Source of the DNA: Ascaris suum
Lineage: Eukaryota > Nematoda > Chromadorea > Rhabditida > Ascarididae
Length of the DNA: 64,000 bases
NCBI GenBank assembly: GCA_013433145.1
Contig: JACCHR010000030.1
Location: 62,001-126,000 of the forward strand
Direction: 5' to 3'
Shown: positions 1 to 8,295 of the stretch, in pieces
Position numbering within the stretch: the first letter of the stretch is position 1
Layout of the letters: every line of letters starts with the position of its first letter
Made by a program: the position numbers and the translations under genes
The notes under the pieces: generated by a model
The model's input: only the letters and a program-made list of their open reading frames with translations
What the model was told of the DNA's origin: nothing
Database searches by the model: none

Positions 1-111
1 GGCGAGAAGCCGATTTATAAGCACGTGCTGGAAGCCAGCGAGAAGAGTGTTGACCTTGAACACACCATCCTTGGAGACGATCACAGAGAGAACTCGAGAA
101 TTCTTAAGGAG
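1..111 (+). CDS. Coiled-coil exon 2, 3' part (partial at window edge)
   Basis: The last part of the charged helical exon, ending in ...SVDLEHTILGDD then HRENSRILKE at gag, followed by the strong donor gtgagc at 112. The exon ends in phase 0. The upstream part lies outside the window. In this type-A form the frame coming from upstream would already be broken (see the 7789-7948 copy), so translation of this stretch in this copy is doubtful. Confidence 0.6.
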
Positions 112-458
112 GTGAGCCCTCACATTTAATGTTGCGCTCAGGACGGCTACATTATAATTCACTCAGTAGCAGGAGCGTAGATACATGCTCAGTTCATTAT
201 TACCTTGGAAGCGTTGTTCAGTCCTCAAACTGTCATATATTTTAGAACTCTAGTGAGTCCTGTTTCCTCCGCTTCACTTATTATCGAAATCTTTTACCAC
301 AAGAAGATCCTGGCCAACAGGAAACGTGGAGAGAAGTATCGCTGTCCCTCGCATTCATAAAAGGAGAGGAAATTATTGGGTTCTGTTTGTAGGGCATGAT
401 TGAGCGTATTGAAACCACTCAACGTTTCCATCCCCTTCAGTTGTTGCTTTTGCTGCAG
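112..458 (+). other. Intron between coiled-coil exon 2 and Ig-A
   Basis: Begins with gtgagc and ends in a pyrimidine-rich run plus tgctgcag. A 20-codon basic open stretch near 300-358 (KKILANRKRGEKYRCPSHS then stop) looks mildly protein-like but has no good acceptor in front of it, so I leave it as intron. Confidence 0.6.
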
Positions 459-586
459 AAGGACTCACGAGCTCGCAACGAGGAACTGTTCAACATTTAT
501 TTCCACTGTTTAGGCTAAACGGCCGACATTAAAATGCAATTTCACAAGTATGGTAGATTAAATCCACGATTCAGCAGTGAGCCTAT
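459..586 (+). pseudogene. Ig-A domain exon, N-terminal half, with in-frame stop
   Basis: The exon follows the acceptor tgctgcag and ends at gagcctat before the donor gtaagt at 587. It starts in phase 0, matching the phase-0 end of coiled-coil exon 2. It reads KDSRARNEELFNIYFHCLG, then a TAA at 516-518, then TADIKMQFHKYGRLNP and on to SSEP. The pattern of a hydrophobic strand, Cys, then G-x-x-N-P fits the B to C' strands of an I-set Ig domain. The core Trp after the Cys is not seen. The same TAA occurs in every copy, so it is not a random read error. Ig-A is the least certain of the three Ig assignments because only part of the fold is readable. Confidence 0.5.
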
Positions 587-739
587 GTAAGTTTATAAGT
601 TGGGTGTCGAATCTAGAACGAGAAGAACGTTTCGTTTCGATTCATTTCGTTATTTAGTTTCGCAACACACAAAGTGCTATGCAGTGGGTTAAAAATGCGA
701 TGAGGTATCCATGAATGCTGTTACTGCCTCACTTTGTAG

Positions 740-870
740 GCTAGAATCCATCAGTTGTTGATAAAAAATAAAGAGGATGCGGGTTCGATTACCTTCTTCA
801 GCAGAACTTGTAAAAGGCATCTTACTATAGTTGAGCTAGCTGAATCTTTGTTTGTAGAATTAGTTATGTT
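740..870 (+). pseudogene. Ig-A domain exon, C-terminal half, degenerate
   Basis: Acceptor actttgtag, donor gtaagc at 871. It is open for 44 codons in phase 0: RIHQLLIKNKEDAG (EDAG at 773-784), then SITFFSRTCKRHLTIVELA. This resembles strands E to G of titin-type Ig domains (L-x-I-x-N, D-A-G, then T-x-V-E-L-A), but the usual Tyr-x-Cys after Gly is replaced by SITFF. The preceding half ends in phase 2 while this one opens in phase 0, so the two halves do not join in frame. Type B copies have GAA (Glu) for AAA (Lys) in the RTC(K/E)RHL stretch. Confidence 0.5.
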
Positions 871-928
871 GTAAGCAACCAGCTGTATTATACGAAGCAG
901 CACTTTCTGTTTTGAAATAACATTGCAG

Positions 929-1265
929 ACTATTTTGCTGAACTCGGAGTATAACAAACCCGCATTGCTCATTATTAATGTTAAGTGATATTTGAATAGA
1001 ACGATGGTTTATTTTCTTTATAATGAAGGAAATTGTCGAGCGAATTTCTAGCTGACACCACTGAATGATGCAACAATAGTGGTCGAGTGGATCGTTGATG
1101 GCCGACCACTTCTGATTGAATCGAGAGCAGAAACCATATGCGACTTTGTACTCCTCAAATGGATATTCGGGGCGCAATCGCTGAAGATTCAGGAGTTGAT
1201 ACGGTGAAGGCGACCGACCAATGCACTTGGCGAAGCTAGCAGGCAGTGCAGAATATTCGTAAAAC
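929..1265 (+). pseudogene. Ig-B domain (titin/kettin I-set), degenerate
   Basis: The best-preserved Ig signature. After the acceptor cattgcag, frame 0 leads to NEGN, the CRAN cysteine region, TPLNDATIVVEWIVDGRPLL (core Trp at 1088-1090), then ESRAETICDF. The reading then moves to another frame at about 1148-1223, giving MDIRGAIAEDSGVDTVKATD (EDSG at 1183-1194), and returns to frame 0 for LGEASRQCRIFVK. The order W-x-V-D-G-R-P-L, DF, A-E-D-S-G-V-x-T-V-x-A-T, G-E-A is the classic kettin/titin Ig. Frame 0 also has stops at 986, 1049 and 1205. The domain is therefore recognisable but cannot be translated as a normal Ig. It ends one base into a codon before gtaattt at 1266, which matches the phase of the linker exon. 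Type A has lost five codons after EGN that type B retains. Confidence 0.75.
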
Positions 1266-1692
1266 GTAATTTTTATAGGTCTTCATTTCCATTCATCAAT
1301 TTCAGCTTCCACGAATGTGGTTTGTTTAATATTTAGGCGATAAGAAAACAAATGACGTTTATGAATGGATGAATATGTGCATAAATCTCATAGTGAATTT
1401 TCTTGGGTAAGAAATATGCAGCAGACCCATGTCAAATTGATGTTCCCAATTTAGACCCAACGTTATGTCAAATCAGCGGTCAAAGTTATTGAACATATGT
1501 AATTGATATGTTCCCAATTTATGAACAATTCTCTACGATTATTTAGCTCAACTGTCGACTGAGGCAAAGCAAAGTAAAATTGCGATAAACGGTCAATAAA
1601 GATTTGTTTTGAATTGTCTGATTTCGCAGATAAGTTCCTTCTTCAAATGAACGATGCTAGTAAGCATTTCCCATAATATTGTTATTTTTCAG
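1266..1692 (+). other. Intron between Ig-B and linker exon
   Basis: AT-rich intron ending in gttatttttcag, a near-ideal nematode-type acceptor. I see no further exon in it. It contains a repeated phrase (ttcccaatttagac / ttcccaatttatga near 1444-1520). Confidence 0.55.
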
Positions 1693-1813
1693 CTCATGCG
1701 GTTGTATTATCGAAAACGCAGCACGAAGTGAGTCTAAGGAGGATTCGTGCTGTCGAGAATTTGAAAAAATATGGAAGGACGGAGATCGAAAATCATCAAC
1801 GGCCACATATGAG
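1693..1813 (+). CDS. Kettin-like inter-Ig linker exon (TQHE motif)
   Basis: It starts with two bases that complete the codon begun at the end of Ig-B (C + CT = Pro), giving FVK-P then HAVVLSKTQHEVSLRRIR, AVENLKKYGRTEIENHQRP, HM. The 39 full codons are open. Kettin and related titins have a linker of about 35 residues between Ig domains that commonly carries a TQHE-S-L-x-x-I-type helix; this exon has the right position (directly after an Ig), length and motif. The donor is weak: ATGAG followed by gttttttt. It is open in units 1-6. The type B copies have small indels and one fewer G at the donor. The family assignment rests on remembered linker motifs. Confidence 0.6.
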
Positions 1814-2473
1814 GTTTTTTTTTTTTTTTGTTGTTGTTCCGTTCAATATGAGTTTTTGTGAGAGAGGAGATGGGGAGAGACTAATAATGGAGAGTAGTTA
1901 ATAGGGTCTAAGAGTCGTAGCAACGTAAACGTGACACTATTTCGGGCATTTCCAAATGAAATCCCACAATTTCTGCATGGTACAATGTAAGTAGATTGTA
2001 ATATGGTTTCGTGCACTCACACATATTATATCTGCCCATATGGGACCAGGACTCTATAAAAATAGTGTGATATCATACAGTTAGCACTTGCAAATTCAAA
2101 GTGCCACAAAGAACACTGAGTGCATTCATTCACAAATGTTATCGTCGATTATCGAACTATATTGTAAGTCGGCGTACTGTCAGTTATGTTTGTGTATGCA
2201 GCCTAGAAGACTTTTGTTTACGTGAATTAGAAAGTCGTAGATGAATATATGCGGCAGATGTGATGCCATCAAATTTATTTTATTTTTCCGCGAAGTTATA
2301 CTTTGCAATAGTTTTTAGATATCTGAAATCATGTTTTGCATAAATGCCCATTTCTTGTGAATGGATGATTGAAAGTCTATTGCGCCAAATGGGATAATTT
2401 TTAAAAAAAGTAGTTTCCTGCCAAAATTTACCCATGGGAAGGACTGAAATTCACAACATTTATATGTTCACAG
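1814..2473 (+). other. Intron between linker exon and Ig-C
   Basis: Opens with a poly-T run of variable length between copies. It contains TATA-like ctctataaaaatag near 2052-2065 and no convincing exon. It ends ttatatgttcacag. Confidence 0.5.
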
Positions 2474-2693
2474 CACGATCATATCTGAAGCTGAAGTGCA
2501 AAGTCAGCGAGAATTGTGAGACGACAGCTGAGCTCAACATATCTTTGCAGGGTCCTTCGCAGTTTATGCAAACATTGCCAGGAAACGTAAGCGAAGTGGA
2601 AGAAGGTCAGCCGCTCCACATAGAATGTCAAGTCAACCATTGATACTACACCTTCAATTTCTTCGCTCAAAGATGGACAAGCCATCCCCACCG
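2474..2693 (+). pseudogene. Ig-C: Ig tail fused to the head of another Ig
   Basis: After the acceptor gttcacag, the frame gives SYLKLKCKVSENCETTAELN, the strand F-G end of an Ig (Y-x-x-K-C-K-V then T-T-A-E-L). It continues directly into GPSQFMQTLPGNVSEVEEGQ, PLHIECQVN, the A-B strands of a following Ig. The frame then breaks just after QVN; a stop lies at 2641-2643 in the first frame. The next frame gives DTTPSISSLKDGQAIPTG up to the donor gtgtgt at 2694. The core Trp expected before LKDGQ is Ser. The second half of this Ig (DFG, EDSG region) is not found downstream. Present in units 1-5, a damaged remnant in unit 6, absent from 7-9. Confidence 0.65.
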
Positions 2694-3804
2694 GTGTGTA
2701 GTTTCTTGTCGTTTTTTTTTTTTTTGTTTGCCTTTCCGATCATCATCTGTCGTTTTGCTTTTTTATATGACAAATGAAAATTGGCAACCAATGGAGAATC
2801 CTTGCTGCTTTTTAGCTGCATTTATATGCAAATACGGTTATACATGATGTTATATGGTAAATATAGAATTCAGTACTACTTTGATACTTGTCTGCTACTT
2901 TAATAATGGAATCCAATTCAATACTACTTGTCTACTCTGAGCCCGAAACGGGAATAAATGTTTTCTCGATTTTAATGAAAGTAGTGTGGGTAAAAATAGC
3001 GTTGACGATCCTCGTTCTTAAGCATTATGTCACTTTTGGTCCATCGATAGCACTTTTCGGCTGTTTGATGCGTTGCAATGGGAAGATAGAGCACGAGTTT
3101 CGATGTAATCGTTCAGAAACACTTCTGAATGTGAATTATCGCGTTTGCGTATTGCTGTTTGGAACGGTTAATAGAGAAATTCGAGGGAGGTCAACGATGG
3201 CAAGCAGAGTGGAGTTCACACTAACCCTTTTTCTCAGGTTCTGGTGTAAAGTGGAAATTTATTGATAGTACATCAAGCTTTTATCGATACTATGAAAGTA
3301 TGAGCTTAAATGAGCCATGCAAATACTTGGTAGGACTCTAGGTGACATTATTACGGTTCGCTTATCATATGCCATATGAGGTAACTGTACATCGTTTACT
3401 TGAGCAATTCTGAACACTTCGTTGTCGTGCTTATCCATTCGGCAGCTGTTGTTGTTCATTTTCACTCATTCATAAAGCATTAGTAGTTATTATTATTATT
3501 ATTATGATTATTATTAAGACAGAGCGTTTGAAATTGGCGCGCTCAGGGAAGGCGGGAAAATTTAGAATTTCAAATTGGTGCGTTAGGGAGGGCTCGAAAT
3601 ATTCACCGTTTGAAATCGTTGCGCCTAGGGAACACGAGAAGTTATTACTAGTTATTACTTATTTTTACTTGTTATTTGTCGATATATATATATATATATA
3701 TATACTGTCCTGTCGTGTTTTGAAGGGATAGCCTGTTTGTGATCACGATTTTACGTATCCCGTATCGTTTGACACACCAACTACCGATGTGAAAATATGT
3801 TCAG
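2694..3804 (+). other. Long intergenic/intronic stretch, type A specific in part
   Basis: It contains a poly-T tract near 2714, an ATT microsatellite near 3489-3516 and the hypervariable island at 3585-3704. A + strand open frame at 2888-3265 (first ATG at 2906; stretches such as VWVKIALTILVLKHYV) is hydrophobic and resembles nothing I know; there is no splice or codon pattern in its favour, so I do not call it a gene. I could not find the missing C-terminal half of Ig-C here. Confidence 0.45.
3585..3704. repeat. Hypervariable island of unit 1 with TA tract
   Basis: Lies between fixed flanks ttggtgcgtt and ctgtcctgtcgtg. It holds fragments gggagggctcgaaatattc and tcgttgcgcctagg, a tattactag duplication, then a short TA run. 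The same slot is 37 bp in unit 2, 58 bp in unit 3, 88 bp in unit 4 and 115 bp in unit 5, each with different content. Confidence 0.8.
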
Positions 3805-3952
3805 ACAAGTGCAGATGGTGTACGTCATGAGCTGCCTATTCTGCCATCGTCTTATACAGAACGTTGGGCAAATCAGCTCTCCTATTGGGGCAGTTCAACG
3901 CTTCGACAAGAAGAAAATGCAAAAACGTCGCAAACAACGCAGACAAATATCG
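3805..3952 (+). CDS. Ser/Thr/Gln-rich exon (TSADG exon)
   Basis: Acceptor atatgttcag, donor gttaga at 3953. It has 49 open codons in phase 0 plus one base: TSADGVRHELPILPSSYTER, WANQLSYWGSSTLRQEENAK, TSQTTQTNI. It has two Trp residues in a W-x(2)-QL-x-x-W pattern and a Thr/Gln-rich end typical of a disordered linker. No family recognised. Its end phase (1) matches the start phase of both the 4868 and the 5743 exons. Frame-open in units 1-5 and 9; broken in 7 and 8; mostly deleted in 6. Confidence 0.6.
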
Positions 3953-4867
3953 GTTAGAAGTTCCGCTTGTTTGCAGATATTTTCGGATGTTTTCTTCCTT
4001 CTAGCTGCCTGATTCGATTGTTTGGGTGGAGGAGGATAGTGGCTGTTCCTGAAGCAAAAAAATATTTCGCGAGGAAAGAGCGGACTAGGGGGAAGGAGAG
4101 GAGAAAGACGAGGTGAAGGAGCAAAAGCGTGGGTGGAAAGAGAAAGGGGCGAACGAGATTGGAGGAACACACGCGGGTCGTGGAAAGAAACGGCGCATAT
4201 GGGAAGAGGGACAGGGGGAGGGGAGGAGTTGAAGGGGGATGTGTGGTTGAAAACTGCTTTCAAAATTGGCGTAACTTTCCCATGAAGTGTGGAGCCCTAG
4301 ATATCTTTCGATGCAGTGCAATGATATCAGTTTCATTTAAGCATATAATTAAAAATGACGCCCGAAGGTTTCCTAGCCGCGGCCGGGCCACTATTGCTTT
4401 GAAGGCCATAATGGTGCTCGAGAGTCTTAAACTTGGTTGAATTCTGAAGGTATAAGGCATTGGGTAATATATTATAATCGAATTTGTTAGTTTTGTTTGT
4501 TCGCTTGCCCCTCTCCCCTCGTCCTCCATCCCAAATTTGAGGAACTACTGATTGTTTTGCGATGACAATAGTGCGAAGACAAGGTTTGATTAATCGTTAT
4601 GTGAAATTATATAGGAGTGTAGAAACATCTGTGTTGTATGACGGCAGTTCCCAGAATTGCAGCAGTGTAGGTGGAATATAGGTAAAAGGGGTGATTCTCG
4701 CGTTTTTTTCAAACAGGAATTGGTCGACAAGGAATAAATATTGTTTATATTTCTTAAGGAGCTGCATATCTTGTGAGCATTTGAAATTTACTCCTTATTA
4801 CAGGCAAAGAGGGTCCTAAGTGATGAAATTTACTTTTAAGGATAGAACGTAATCAAAAGCATTTAAG
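3953..4867 (+). other. Intron with strongly purine-rich tract
   Basis: About 4064-4245 is overwhelmingly G and A on the + strand (blocks such as gggggaaggagaggagaaag). Its predicted peptides in any frame are low-complexity shadows of this bias. The remainder is ordinary AT-rich intron; another near-acceptor (ttattacag, 4803) leads only to a short frame ending at TAA. Confidence 0.55.
4064..4245 (+). repeat. Purine-rich tract (unit 1; repeated in every unit)
   Basis: About 180 bases dominated by G and A on the + strand, including gggggaggggaggag-type runs. Equivalent tracts lie near 11816-11997, 19589-19770, 27394-27575, 35225-35406, 41990-42165, 48745-48925, 55450-55625 and 62140-62315. Composition only; function unknown. 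Confidence 0.7.
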
Positions 4868-5002
4868 ATTCGGCAACATGCATTAGTCTGCCACCAATAG
4901 GAGGGGGAATACAACCGATGGCGATGCCGAGATCAATCGCTGTGCCTGTATTGGCATCACCTCATTCAGGCGATCGACAACTTTCACCAGCTCAACAATC
5001 GG
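4868..5002 (+). CDS. Candidate Pro/Gly/Ser-rich exon
   Basis: Candidate exon after agcatttaag, ending before gtgatt at 5003. It starts with two bases and ends with one, so it can be inserted between the TSADG and TDDG exons without disturbing frame. The 44 codons read SATCISLPPIGGGIQPMAMP, RSIAVPVLASPHSGDRQLSP, AQQS, with the composition of a disordered linker. Type B copies change CAA to CAG in this frame (synonymous), a weak sign of coding history. The acceptor lacks a pyrimidine tract, so the exon may be skipped or false. Confidence 0.4.
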
Positions 5003-5742
5003 GTGATTATTTCTTGCTTTCTGAGAAACAAATGAGCGTTATAAGATGCGAATCTACAGTGATAAGTGCTTAGCTCCTCCAGTGGCATTAGGCATATTTT
5101 GCTTTCTTTCTTGACTTGCCATCTCATGCTTAGCTTCTCTTGCCCTGCCACCAAATCTTGTTTCAGGACTCCCCACTCATATGTCGCCATTATTTACCAC
5201 GGATGCTCATCGAGCCTAAGAGAATACGAGCTCTACGCATAGGCTAGCCTTCTTAACGATCACTCGTGCATGTGTTAGCTCTTGGAACAGCGGCTCTGCT
5301 TCCGCATATCCATTAGTGAGACGTAGAGTCTTTCATTGACGATATGCAGGTCAGTGTCATGGTTGTGTATTGCCACGCAATTAAACGAGAGATTTCGGCA
5401 TGGCGTAGGAGGAAGAATATAACCACGTGGATGGGTGTGCATGTGAATTGGTGTATTTTGTGTATCGACTCATATCAATATTATCAGTAATATTTTCTCC
5501 AGTCAGGTGTGTTTCCATCATTGTTTTTGCCCGCACTTTATCCCATAATCTCCGCTTTTTCCCCTTTATTGTCATTTTAGTATGAATTCTCTTGTTTGCT
5601 TTATTTTAAAGTGGTTGGTTCACGTATAAAACGTAACTGAGGGGCAGCTGAAAAGGTGATGACTCAAAGATAACTGTTAACTGCTCGAATGTGCATTTTG
5701 TTTGATTTGTACTTAATCTTTCTAGAATCCTTGTTGTTGCAG
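5003..5742 (+). other. Intron between linker exons
   Basis: A good acceptor (cttgtttcag, ending 5166) is followed by open frames of about 24 codons in more than one phase, so an additional small exon near 5167-5250 is possible but cannot be fixed. The intron ends ccttgttgttgcag. Confidence 0.4.
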
Positions 5743-5852
5743 GAACGGATGATGGAATGCGCAAGTCGATGAGTGAATCGCTGACCTCGTTGAATTCCTC
5801 CAGTCGGCGTAGTGCTGATGGAGATGCTCGAGGTCGGGCTAAGCAGGCTGAG
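5743..5852 (+). CDS. Ser/Arg-rich linker exon (TDDG exon)
   Basis: Acceptor ttgttgttgcag; two starting bases complete the codon left by the previous exon. The 36 codons read TDDGMRKSMSESLTSLNSSS then RRSADGDARGRAKQAE. Two donors are possible: gtgggt at 5853, or gtctaa at 5857, which adds GTGG and fits the next exon's two-base start (giving V-E-A-D-Q-G). Ser-rich, likely unstructured, with a potential basic phosphorylation patch. Intact in units 1-7 and 9; one base is missing in unit 8. Confidence 0.6.
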
Positions 5853-5856
5853 GTGG

Positions 5857-6319
5857 GTCTAATTGCTTTCAACTGTGCATGCCTTGTTGGAGTGTGTTTC
5901 GTATAGACTGCATGATTTATAGCATGAGGCAAGTGAGCACAGTCTCATAAGCTTTGATACTGGATGAAGGGGATCAATGCATTTGTTTATTTTTATTTAC
6001 AGTAGAAGATGGAGGCAGTTAAGATGCATTTAAGGTGAATGATGAAAGGCATCGCTTATGTGGCATTGTTCTCTTATTCATAATTGGACTGCTTTTCCTT
6101 TTCGTAGCATATATGAGGTTGCGTAGAACTGTTTAGCTGCTTGATTTTGGGTTAGCCGGTTGATTTTATTGTTGTTTGAATCGATGATCGCAATCCATTG
6201 TCAACGTTGTGAAAGGATGGAGCTACATGATCAGAATGATTCGGTGTAGAGCCACGAAAAGTGGATATGTGAAACGGTAAACGGAGAGTTTAGGTCGAAA
6301 CTGACGGGATATATTACAG
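5857..6319 (+). other. Intron before the ADQG exon
   Basis: Ordinary intron sequence ending atattacag. I see no additional exon. Confidence 0.45.
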
Positions 6320-6422
6320 AGGCGGACCAAGGACTTAAAAGTAATAGTCAGCTGATTATCAAGCCCTTGCCCTCGGGTAATAGAAGTAATTCAAATGCTA
6401 TTGCTGCTGGGATCCGTAGAAG
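6320..6422 (+). CDS. Asn/Ser-rich linker exon (ADQG exon)
   Basis: Acceptor atattacag, strong donor gtgagc at 6423. The frame after two starting bases is open for 33 codons: ADQGLKSNSQLIIKPLPSGN then RSNSNAIAAGIRR. Low-complexity Asn/Ser content with a short hydrophobic LIIKPL core. Family unknown. It ends two bases into a codon. Units 1-7 keep it in frame; unit 8 lost one G. Confidence 0.55.
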
Positions 6423-6505
6423 GTGAGCTATAATGCAGAATTTTGTTTGCTCTGGTTGAGGGTCGAGGAGAAGGGAAGCAGTAATGCGAGGTTTGATTGA
6501 TTCAG

Positions 6506-6545
6506 CTTTCTTCATTGCAAGCAATGTCTTTTTGATGAGCTGAAG
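6506..6545 (+). CDS. Candidate micro-exon linking to the coiled coil
   Basis: A 40-base candidate between gattgattcag and gtggag. It supplies exactly the phase change (2 to 0) needed between the ADQG exon and coiled-coil exon 1: S-FLHCKQCLFDELK. The donor is weak and the length small, so this is a phase-based inference. Unit 6 has two small changes here that destroy the frame. Confidence 0.3.
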
Positions 6546-6784
6546 GTGGAGTGATTAGTGCCAAAAAATGGACTAACAAATTGCTGCTTTTATTATTGCT
6601 CGATGCATATTTTTCAAAGTTATTTCTCGCTGTGCCACAGTCGTAATCTGCTTCGAACGAGAAGGATCATTGCTGCCGACTTACCTTTTGATTGACTCTC
6701 ATCTGTTTAGGGGTCGTCGGCAGCATAGCGTTTTGAGAATAGGCTAATTGCAGCATAGATGCTAGAGTATGGGGATTGTTTCAG

Positions 6785-6949
6785 CAGATTTACAACGAGC
6801 AGGTTGCTGAACGCAGAAGAATAGAGGCACAGAGGCTCGAAGAGGAGAAGATAGAAGCGATGATTAAGGAGAAAGAGCGAAGAAGAATGAAGGAGATGGA
6901 GCTTGAAAGGGAGTTCGAGGAAGAGAGGAAGAAAGCCAGGGCCGAAGAG
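6785..6949 (+). CDS. Coiled-coil exon 1
   Basis: Acceptor gattgtttcag, end at gag before gttggc. It has 55 codons, open in phase 0 at both ends: QIYNEQVAERRRIEAQRLEE, EKIEAMIKEKERRRMKEMEL, EREFEEERKKARAEE. Very high in Glu, Arg and Lys with heptad-spaced Ile/Leu/Met, so a long single or coiled-coil helix. C. elegans titins are known to contain coiled-coil regions besides Ig domains, which agrees with the neighbouring Ig remains. It joins in frame to coiled-coil exon 2 (7789). Types A and B differ by K/E and L/P substitutions. Confidence 0.75.
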
Positions 6950-7788
6950 GTTGGCATTCATAAATATCGTTTGAAGTTGTTCTTTGCGGAAAATCTCCTG
7001 GGCCCTGTTGTTAATTGTAAACGCTCCTTAGCTGTCGCCAGGCATGTCAGAAGGAAAATGATTTTCAACCAGTAATCCGTTCTTCAGGGCAATCTTTTCA
7101 TAATGAGAGGGCAAATAATTGGTATAAATGTACATGTGGTGGCTGCTATGCCCCTTGTTCGTGGCCTATCGAAGCAAAAAAAAGTGCGTTGGATTCGTCA
7201 GATCAAAGGGCTGTCTTATGTGAAGTTTTTGTGAGACCATCATAGAACCCTTAGAACCGTCGGGTTTTAGGGTTTTCCCTATTCATCGATTATAACGAAG
7301 AACATTAAGGTATATGATTTCATGGACGTAGAGGACAGATTTGTTGCAACGTTTTACTCACTTCCTCGAATAGTTTTTATGCATATGATGGTTTTTATTG
7401 TTCACTTGGTATGCAAACTTGAGGAGCGTTTATATGTTATGATCTGCTAGAGATTGCTGGTAGCTACTTAGAATCTGTTCTAGCCAACTCGTGGTGCAAA
7501 TTTTGCTCATCCGCTCATAACTGATTCCCCCTCGCTCCGCCCTTCCAACGCCGATTTGCGTTGCGGAATCAGTTTGTCCCCTTGCTTCTTTGATTGGTAT
7601 ACTGCATAGATGAAAGATGTCCGAGTTGCACATCTCGGCGAATCTTTTCGCACCTTTTTTAAAAACTGTCCTTATTTCATTTTCATTTGTCATCACTCAG
7701 GCACCCCTCAATGCTGTGAGCATTCCCTCCTTATTTGAGTACTTCGTTTAGTGAAGTATGTCCATCAGTGTATTTCTGATCGGTTCAG
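6950..7788 (+). other. Intron between the two coiled-coil exons
   Basis: An intron of about 840 bp. An antisense open frame covers 7430-7696 (88 codons, GVGRAERGGISYERMSKICT in the middle) over a GC-richer patch; I cannot connect it to a family. A 15-base stretch (7702-7716) between cactcag and gtgagc could be a micro-exon in type A but is 14 bases in type B. Confidence 0.45.
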
Positions 7789-7948
7789 GAACGCTCGCGA
7801 ACGGAAGCAGCACTACTCGCTTCAATAGAGAAAGCTAGGCGAGAAGCCGATTTATAAGCACGTGCTGGAAGCCAGCGAGAAGAGTGTTGACCTTGAACAC
7901 ACCATCCTTGGAGACGATCACAGAGAGAACTCGAGAATTCTTAAGGAG
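7789..7948 (+). pseudogene. Coiled-coil exon 2, type A form (frameshifted), units 1/2 junction
   Basis: Starts after gatcggttcag: ERSRTEAALLASIEKARREA, then D-L and a TAA, because 20 bases present in type B (encoding LLKKAKF and flanks) are missing, leaving 160 bases instead of 180. The 3' part (KHVLEASEKSV to ILKE) is otherwise intact and still ends at gag|gtgagc. Identical in form at all four A-A junctions. Confidence 0.65.
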
Positions 7949-8295
7949 GTGAGCCCTCACATTTAATGTTGCGCTCAGGACGGCTACATTATAATTCACT
8001 CAGTAGCAGGAGCGTAGATACATGCTCAGTTCATTATTACCTTGGAAGCGTTGTTCAGTCCTCAAACTGTCATATATTTTAGAACTCTAGTGAGTCCTGT
8101 TTCCTCCGCTTCACTTATTATCGAAATCTTTTACCACAAGAAGATCCTGGCCAACAGGAAACGTGGAGAGAAGTATCGCTGTCCCTCGCATTCATAAAAG
8201 GAGAGGAAATTATTGGGTTCTGTTTGTAGGGCATGATTGAGCGTATTGAAACCACTCAACGTTTCCATCCCCTTCAGTTGTTGCTTTTGCTGCAG

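Larger units (their letters stand above)
1..7837 (+). repeat. Tandem unit 1 (type A, 7837 bp)
   Basis: First copy of the head-to-tail array; the register begins at the window edge, inside the second coiled-coil exon. It holds one full set of exons, described individually below as the reference copy. The next copy begins at 7838 with the same bases. The true start of the array lies left of the window, so neither the copy number nor the biological unit boundary is known. Confidence 0.97.

Noticed and set aside
860..1177. Minus-strand 105-codon frame
   Set aside because: It is the antisense shadow of Ig-B and Ig-A; the + strand carries the domain motifs and splice sites.
1590..1600. AATAAA polyadenylation-like hexamer
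   Set aside because: Common by chance in AT-rich introns, and it lies between Ig-B and a linker exon joined in matching phase.
2050..2066. TATA-box-like ctctataaaaatag, possible internal promoter
   Set aside because: A single AT-rich match inside an intron, with no start-site context or first exon following it.
3805..4012. Alternative + strand frame with MSCLFCHRLIQNVGQISS over the TSADG exon
   Set aside because: Runs through the gttaga donor into intron; the TSADG frame begins at the acceptor and ends in a phase that fits the downstream exons.
3895..4529. Several overlapping frames on both strands with Pro/Ser/Phe-rich or Arg/Gly-rich products
   Set aside because: Products of the purine-rich tract's composition bias, not of a coding signal.
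5606..5932. Minus-strand 108-codon frame
   Set aside because: Antisense of the TDDG exon and its flanks; the + strand has a proper acceptor and phase.
6600..6760. Minus-strand exon with a gtaagt donor (KTDESQSKG then gtaagtcgg in type B)
   Set aside because: One good donor alone; no matching acceptor or conserved frame, and the local gene runs on the + strand.
7702..7716. 15-base micro-exon between cactcag and gtgagc
   Set aside because: Its length is 14 in type B, and including it is not needed: the two coiled-coil exons already join in phase 0.
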